Below are positions 57,122 to 64,000 of a stretch of DNA of 64,000 bases, one piece after another. Position 1 is the first letter of the stretch, and each line of letters starts with the position of its first letter. The notes under the pieces are model-generated. The model was not told the origin of the DNA, did no database searches, and worked only from the letters and a program-made list of their open reading frames with translations. This DNA comes from Piper betle (lineage: Eukaryota > Streptophyta > Magnoliopsida > Piperales > Piperaceae), in assembly GCA_033002965.1 (NCBI GenBank), contig JAURVB010001856.1:72501-136500 (forward strand), given 5' to 3'. The position numbers and the translations under genes are program-made.

Positions 57122-58399
57122 AGTTGCAAAAATCAGAATCGGATGTTGAATCAAAATGGAAGCGAGTTATTGAATCAATCTGATTCATAAAAAATCGGAC
57201 AAGAATCAGTTCACTTAAAGCAGTCAAAATTGATGGGTTATTAGTTTTGAACATGTTATTTTGATGTTATGGTGTGTTTTATATTTTATGGCATTTTCTA
57301 TTTTTTTGGACGTTTTTTGAATTATTTGTGTTAATTATTATTTTTTATTCGAGTCCGAGATGAGTCAAATTTAATTACGAGAATGCCACCGATATTGATT
57401 ATAATCATACTAAAATGACCCAACATTATTGGAATCCAATAAAGTGCCACTGATATTGTTATATCATCTAAAATGAGTCGAAATCCACACTCAATGAGTC
57501 AAACAAAAGGTGAAGCAGAATACTTCTACAAACCTGGGTGAGTGGAGCTCCTCATCCTAATTCGGTGAACTCACTTTATGTATCTTTGCAATAAGGCGAA
57601 ACCCTATTTATACTCTAATCACATAGGCAAGTAAAATGAGGTAGGGCCTCTACACATGCATAAACACACTCAACATATTAATTAATTTGATTAGGTTAAT
57701 TAATTACATGCTAATCACCAATAAGAAACTTAATTAAAGTTTGGAATGTTTATGGTACAATTAGTGACTAATTTCTTTTAGGGTTTAACCCTAATTAATC
57801 GAATGGGCCTAACTTCACTATTTTTTTGATGGACAAACCAACTCCAAATGGGCAAAAAGTTGGAAGGTTGGACCATGACACACTAAGAATTAACCAACAA
57901 ATTGTCATGGGCTGGACCATGCGCTAACATGATGATGTAGGCCAATAAGATAGGGTTAGGTTGCTGAAAACAATATCCTGGATAGCACCCCAATCTTGCT
58001 TAGGATCGGTCATGGGCTTGGAGACACAAAAAAAAATTGGAAAATTCTGGAAGATAGCCAACACTTGAGCTAAATTTCTAAAAATTTTCAGACCAAACTA
58101 TAAGTATTTTGGCGTGGGGAAATTCAAGAAAGGAAGGCATTGGCAGGGATATTTTTGAAGCGGCACAAAATAGTCTTGACCTCTACAGGTTAAGGAATTT
58201 GTAAAGGCTAATCTAACTATCCAAATGATCTAAAATTTTGGGGAGTCCTAGTGGGCACATACCTAATGTCTGGGATGTCAGGAAATTTTACCACCTTTTG
58301 ACCAGGTTTTACAATTTCACAACATGAGCTTAGAAACTAAGGTTTGACCTATAGTCATGTGAAGTTAGGGTTGAAGTAGTAGCTCTTGTAAGATTTCCT
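57122..58399. other. Unassigned, with an inverted family A LTR fragment
   Basis: 57240-57420 reads as the complement of the distal family A LTR block at 38930-39060 (GACATGTTATTTTGATGTT-like, TTCGAGTCCGAGATGAGTCA). The rest has no recognised gene. A direct repeat AAGGGAACCTGACAATTC occurs at about 58402 and 58436. Confidence 0.4.
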
Positions 58400-60062
58400 C
58401 CTTAAGGGAACCTGACAATTCGTATTTGAGTCCAAGGGAACCTGACAATTCCGCGTTTTGAAAAGCCAAGTATGTTATTCCACCATGGCTTGATCGGGCA
58501 ACGCCCTTTCTCCTATCTTCTCCAATTCCACTGTGCTCCTCTCCTCTAGGCTATGAAGGTAAGCCAAGTACACCGTAGTCATCACATACAGTGTAGAATA
58601 TGGTACCCGTAGCGTCGATCTCATCGACAATGAAACAACTGGGCTCCTCAATAGGTCATGCCCTGGGACTTACCCTAAACAATCTCCACACTCTAAAAAT
58701 TGCAAAAACATAATATAATAATAGTAGGCTTAGGTAGGGAATAATAATATTAATGGGCCTCTAAAAATAAGGCAACTTGTGATGGATCTTTTGGTTTTTG
58801 AAAATAACTCAAGGGATTTCATCCTTGAGGTTATTAAATTCGATGTCTAAATGACCGGAATTAAGTGGGTTGCGATAAAACCACCACGTAATTCGTCTTA
58901 CGATATAAAATAACCCACTCATTAGATAAGCAAAAAATAAGAACAAGCCCTAAACAGACCTGGTCTCCAAGTTCCATGCAATCTATTGGCGAGCTCAAAC
59001 CACACGACTTATAAATGAACCCAACTCAACATCTAATACATCTATATGATGCATGCATGAGGATACATGCACAAGGATGCATGCATGATCAAACAAGATA
59101 AGATTAATTTAAATCAATTGTTATATATATTTGCAGATTGCAATAGATGAATAAAAATATGACATGAATGAATTAAAAAGAACAATAACAAAATAATAAT
59201 GCAAGAGTTACCAAAATAGAAGATTTAACCAAAATGTAGGTATACAAGATCAAGGATCTAGATCACACATTCAATGACAAATATATGTGCTTCAAAGTAT
59301 AGTTGACGTACAGGTACCTCGATGTGCAAGCAACTTTGATGGCAAATTTGGGCTACTCGAGTAGATCACAATGTTGTAAAAACTCATCAAAAGGTGGAAG
59401 GATGATAATAACATGATTTAGAGTTCAGGGTAGAAAGATGTGATTATAAAGACAAAGTTTTTAATAGAAAAATGAAAGGACAAGGAAATAAAAAGACAAT
59501 AAACATTTGTATAGGGAATTGAAGAGGAGTATATGAATGCATTTACAATTAATGGACATGACCCACCATGTGGTATAGTCTATTGATGTGACATGACTCA
59601 TGACATCTTTATGACTCTGATTAAATTGTACTTATACAAATTTCATGACTTTTGTAACGGGTACAACAATAAAGAAATCTTTAAATGAGTATGTGGTTAA
59701 ACTGGTCACATACATAAAGTAGAAGACTCTCATGAAGTGGTTTGACAACAAGCCAAATGTCATATCAACTTAGGTATTTGATAACATCTTGACACTAAAT
59801 GCATAACTAAAACACCCCTCCCCCCTCCCCTTAAAAATGACCCCTTGAACGTGTAAATGACACTATTAATTACTTTGAAAACACAATGCATGCCAAACAA
59901 ACCACATCAATAGGCACCCACATGAGCCAAAGCCTTCCAAATTAAGGAACGAACAATACCAACTCTCCCTAGAACCAAGAGGTAAAATGCCAAACCAAAC
60001 CAAAAGCGAACCAAACCAAACAACAAATAAAATCCTAAGCCAAAGGGCAAGGATTTTATAAT
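58400..60062 (-). mobile_element. 3' LTR of minus-strand gypsy element
   Basis: Lies directly downstream (minus strand) of the pol C terminus and a purine tract (complement near 60062-60085, AAGGAGGTGAGAT). Blocks such as CTTGTGATGGATCTTTTGG, AGTGGGTTGCGATAAAACCA and AACAGACCTGGTCTCCAAG align with family A LTRs at 37670-37900, so this is a related LTR. The outer boundary near 58400 is an estimate. Confidence 0.5.
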
Positions 60063-62888
60063 CTCACCTCCTTAAAAAAAAATTCTTCCTCAGAATTTTC
60101 TCAAGAACCAAGAACAAACTCATAGCAGAAACACACCGCACATCAAACAACAAAGAAAATACCTCAACCCAAAGCCAAAACCTCAAACAAGCCAAGATGA
60201 CTCTTCCGCAAACCATCCTCCAACTCTCACGTGGACTCCTAGACACACTTCTACAGTCCCACTATACCCAAACAAATTTCACTACCTTATTACGATGCTT
60301 CTTTTCCTGACGGTCAAGAATATGCAATGCTTGCTCCTTATATGACAAGTTCGATAGCAACTCAATCTCCTTATAACTAATAATATGAGATAGATTGAAA
60401 TATACCTTGTGAGATCCCACAACTTAATCCCACAGCTAATACCTACTGGGATAAGATCCTATTTATAAGTAGGAATGGATTATAGATCTTTAACTTAATT
60501 AACTACTTTTAAATAAATGACTTAGGCTCATTACGTTGCACTTTGGTAAGTGGTATCAGAGCAACCTGGTTCCATGTTAGCTGGTGGGCTGGACTAGGGA
60601 CATTGGCTAGGCTGCCAGTCATGAGCCAAAGCAAGTCGTGGGTTGGGGCTAGCAGCAGGCTATGTGTAGGAATTTAGGGGACGAAATTTTCTAAGGTGGG
60701 TGGATTGTGAGATCCCACAACTTAGTCCCATATCTAATACCTAATGGGATAAGGTCATGTTTATTAGTGGGAATGGATTATAGATCTTTAACTTGATTAA
60801 CCACTTTTAAAGAAATGACTTAGGCTCGTTACATTGCACTTTGGGCCGGTCATTACATACCTCCTTAGTATGGAAATAATTGATGAACTCCTGACAAATG
60901 TGGAGGCAAAGCCAATTCATAACTTACGTCACCAACCCGATTCAAAATAGGAAATGATCCAATATACCTCGGGCTAAGTTTTCCCTTCTTCTCAAATCTT
61001 ATGTTTCCTTTTGAATGTGATACCTTAAGGAACACAAGGTCATTAACCTTAAATTCAAGTTCTCAACATCTCATATTAGCATAGGACTTTTGTCAATCTT
61101 GAGTCCACTTTCCAACAACTTCATGAGGTTGTCGAACCATTTCCGGTCCAACCACCATAGGTTCACTACCCCCAATCCAACAAGATGGTGATCTACAAGA
61201 TCTTCCATACAATGCCTCAAATGGTGTCATATCAATGCTTGTCTAATAACTATTGTTGTAGAAAATTCTACCAAAGGTAGGTATTCCTCCCAACTACCAT
61301 CAAAATTTAACATGCATGCTCTAAGCAAAACCTCTAAAATTTGAATAGTACGTTCAGATTGTCCATCATTTTATGGATGAAAAGCAGTACTGAAATATAA
61401 TTGAGTACTCAATGCTTCCCAAAATTTGGAAGTAAATCTCAAATCACGATCCAACATTATCTCTCTTGGCACTCCATGTACCTCAAAATCTCTGAGACAT
61501 ATACCTTGTCAATTTCTCTAATGTGAAATCCATCCTAATTGAAATAAAATAAGTAGATTTGATCAATCTATCAATAATTACCCAAATAGCATCATGGTGA
61601 TTTTTGGTCTTTGTTAAGCCAGAGACAAAATCATAGGCAATACATTCTCACTTTCGTTCTGGAACTTTTAGAGGTTGCAAAGTACCATCTAGCCTCATGT
61701 ACTTTGTCTTAATCTAGTGACAAGTTAGACACTTTTGCACAAACTCAATTACTTCTTTCTTCATACCTGGCCACCAATATGTTCTTTCCACATCATGATA
61801 CATCTTTGTAACTCAGGGATGTATAGCACCTCTAGAAGCTTGGGTTTCTTAAAGGATCTCACTAAGGAGATCAAGAAAATCTGGAACTTGAGGAACATAG
61901 AGTTGATTATTCAATTGAAATAATCCATCATCACTCTTAGAAAATCCTGGATAATCTTGCATAGAGATCCATTGATTTGGCAACACATCTCTTTCTTGTG
62001 CCAACCCAACTTTAGTAATTACACATGGTCTTATTATCAATTGAGCCATCATGATTATAATATCTTTGTCTCTGAGTTGAGTTGGATAACAACTCAAAAC
62101 ATTAGCCACCATATTAGTCTTTCTATCTTGATAATCAATCTTAACATCATAATAAGTTAAGAATTCCAACCATCCTTTTTGCCTATTGTTTAAGTCTTTT
62201 AGGGTGAAGATATACTTCAAAATTTGATAGTCAATCATTAACTTGAATGAAGTTCCATACAAATAATGTCTCCAAGTTTTCAATGCATGAATCACCACAA
62301 CTAACTAACAATCATGAGTTAGATAATTCTTCACATGTGGCTTTAACTGTCTCAAAGCACAAGCAATATCTTTGTCTTTGTAGGAGTAGACATTCTAATC
62401 CAACTCCTGATAGATCAGTATATACCACAAAATCTTCGTATCTGACCAATAATGATAGCATAGGTGCTGAAGTTAATTTCTCCTTCAAAGTTTGAATACT
62501 TTGCTAGCAATCATTAGTTGAGATAAAATTTTCTTCCTTCCTAGTTAGTTTGGTAAGAGTAGTTGCAATAGAGGAAAACCCTTGGATAAATTTTCTATAA
62601 TATCACTAAACCATAGAAACTTTGAACTTCACCGACCATCATTGGTGGTTCCCACTTCTGAATAACTTTAATCTTGGCCGCATCTACAACAATTCTCTCA
62701 ACAAAGCTATCATGACCCAAAAATTTACCTCCTTAAGCCAAAAACCACACTTTGAGAAGTTTGCATACAATTTATGATCTCTCAGGGTTTATAGAATAGT
62801 TCTCAAATGTTTCTCATGCTCCTTCTCTGAAGAAGAATAGATTAAGATGCCATCAATAAAGACAATGACAAACTGATCTAAATATTGT
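60063..62888 (-). pseudogene. Ty3/gypsy pol: RT end, RNase H, integrase, C terminus
   Basis: Minus strand, chromovirus-like. RT end at 62880-62500 with [20 protein letters not shown] (catalytic FIDD is FIDG) and LRDHKLYANFSKCGFWLKEV. RNase H in an open frame 62298-61849: MVIHALKTWRHYLYGTSFKL, WLEFLTYYDVKIDYQDRKTN, then NVLSCYP. Integrase 61800-60880: VERTYWWPGMKKEVIEFVQK, KNHHDAIWVIIDRLIKSTYF, a [13 protein letters not shown] block, YEALYGRSCRSP-like and GPFPILNRVGDVSYELALP-like blocks. The C-terminal part after the TRIM insertion (60402-60064) has HIISYKEIELLSNLSYKEQ and LHILDRQEKKHRNKVVKFVW. Stops and shifts throughout; RT is also truncated by the LTR inserted at 62889. Confidence 0.85.
60408..60857 (+). 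mobile_element. TRIM element with perfect TACCT target duplication
   Basis: 450 bp. LTR1 60408-60546, primer site TGGTATCAGAGC at 60551-60562, internal to 60705 with polypurine-like CTAAGGTGGGTGGAT, LTR2 60706-60857. LTRs start TGTGAGATCCCACAACTTA; LTR2 ends CATTACA. Flanks are TACCT on both sides (60403-60407 and 60858-60862). LTR1 lacks about 13 nt at its 3' end compared with LTR2. No coding capacity. It is inserted in the gypsy pol and in the same family as 31836-32890. Confidence 0.9.
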
Positions 62889-64000
62889 CATGACGTAATA
62901 CCAAAATCTGGTTCATGCTCGGGAACCGACCGGAATGTCACTGGTCCTGGTCAGGTCGGCTAACCCAAACCCAACCCTGAGGATCTACTCTCGACGTCTC
63001 AAGATGGAAGATGTCTATCGCCATGCATGGATGATTGCACAAAAATAACTTAACATTCTACTACATGGATGACATGACAAACAATTTTCACACCAAAATA
63101 ACAACAATGAAAAATGGATAAATATTCGCAAAATAAGACAGACTGAGTTTCCCTTAAAAGTGCAATCAAGGGCCACTCTGTCAAATCAATTTACACACCA
63201 ACAACAATTGCAATAAAATTATTAAAAATTTCAAGAAAAATAAAATAAACATGTATACGTATTATATTCTACCACATCAAAACATTCACGACATTTGGGT
63301 CTTGACCCACTTGCTCATTCTATTCACATTTCACTTTTATCATTCGATTTGCACATTAATATTTATTTTAAATCATAATATCACTATCCATTTTTATTTA
63401 CCACAATCTTCATCATAAGTATTTCATTGTTCATAATAACACAACACAATTATAATATTTTTAAAAAATATTTGGTTGGCGCGTGTGCGTGTGTGCAAGA
63501 GACGTCACTACTCCTCCATTCAGGCTGGTTCATCCTACTCATGATCGTCACCTACATATATTATAAAAACACATCAGTAACGAGTGTTACTAGTCGAAAA
63601 AATCTAACTATAACAAACTGGCTATGAGAGCAAACTCTCATATGAAAGAAAATATTTTCATGAAATCTCTAAAGGGCATTACTAACTGAAACATCTGAAC
63701 TTATCTGTTGCTGCTGATGCCTAGGCATATTCTCATTTTGTTTACTAGTCCCTCGGGACTACTGTCATATCCGAAGCCCATTTTCTTACTTCCATACCCA
63801 CTCGTGTAGCACGGTTGTTGGTTCCGAAGCTTACGACTGGCACATGCCACGCAACTGGTATGTGCAACTTGTGTGACATGGTTGTCAGTGGTTTCGACTA
63901 GCAGATGAAGCTAGCATAACATGGTTGTGGTATTTTTGGCTTACGTTTGGCACATGCCACTTGCATAGCATGGTTGTTGGCAGTTTCGACTGGCACATGC
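62889..64000 (-). mobile_element. Family A LTR, subtype I, cut by window edge
   Basis: Begins TGACGTAATACCAAAATCTGG, a mutated form of TGTAACACCCCAAATCTGG, and follows 48109 onward block by block: CTCGGGAACCGACCGGAATG, GCGCGTGTGCGTGTGTGCAA, AGTAACGAGTGTTACTAGTC and the start of the hairpin array (63795-64000). It interrupts the gypsy RT domain. The right end is outside the window. Confidence 0.8.

Overview
This window reads as nuclear DNA of a flowering plant and consists almost entirely of decayed mobile elements. The plant assignment rests on a degenerate piece of plastid DNA (16S rRNA 3' end, trnI-GAU 5' exon and intron), a plant-specific DUF4228-type gene remnant, plant Ty3/gypsy, Ty1/copia and hAT families, TRIM and MITE elements, and AT-rich low-complexity LTRs. 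I cannot name the species. I found no intact host protein-coding gene; every recognisable coding stretch carries stops, frameshifts or truncations.

Layout. 1-2230: 5' part of a minus-strand Athila-like gypsy element (gag, Asp-type primer site, LTR). 2251-4320: nuclear plastid insertion with many transition-type changes and an internal deletion. 4483-4856: CACTA-like non-autonomous element. 5150-7743, 12842-17226 and 29510-31742: three copies of a long TTTA-rich LTR (called family A here, subtype III); one holds fifteen copies of a 33-bp repeat. 9212-9691: hAT-type MITE. 17990-24600 and 33775-41420: two copies of a segmental duplication that carries a hAT transposase pseudogene and a DUF4228 pseudogene. 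The second copy is split by a 2.86-kb solo LTR (36513-39369, perfect 5-bp target duplication). A third hAT copy lies at 41600-43686. 24600-25260, 26637-27960 and 45080-47640: broken copia elements. 31836-32890: TRIM-like element with a hAT MITE nested in one LTR; the MITE holds a tRNA-like segment. 48109-54518: complete but non-autonomous family A element (two LTRs of about 2.5 kb, only gag traces between them). 58400-62888: minus-strand gypsy element (LTR, integrase, RNase H, RT end) with a young TRIM inserted at 60408-60857; it is cut at 62889 by another family A LTR that runs off the window.

The most interesting locus is 55393-57121. An uncharacterised three-exon membrane-protein gene is present as two head-to-head copies, about 850 bp each, with a 7-nt loop. 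Transcription through it would give a long hairpin RNA. A third copy lies at 28197-28953. No set of genes here forms a working pathway; what connects the regions is nested transposition, tandem and inverted duplication, and LTR families that exchange their internal repeat cassettes.
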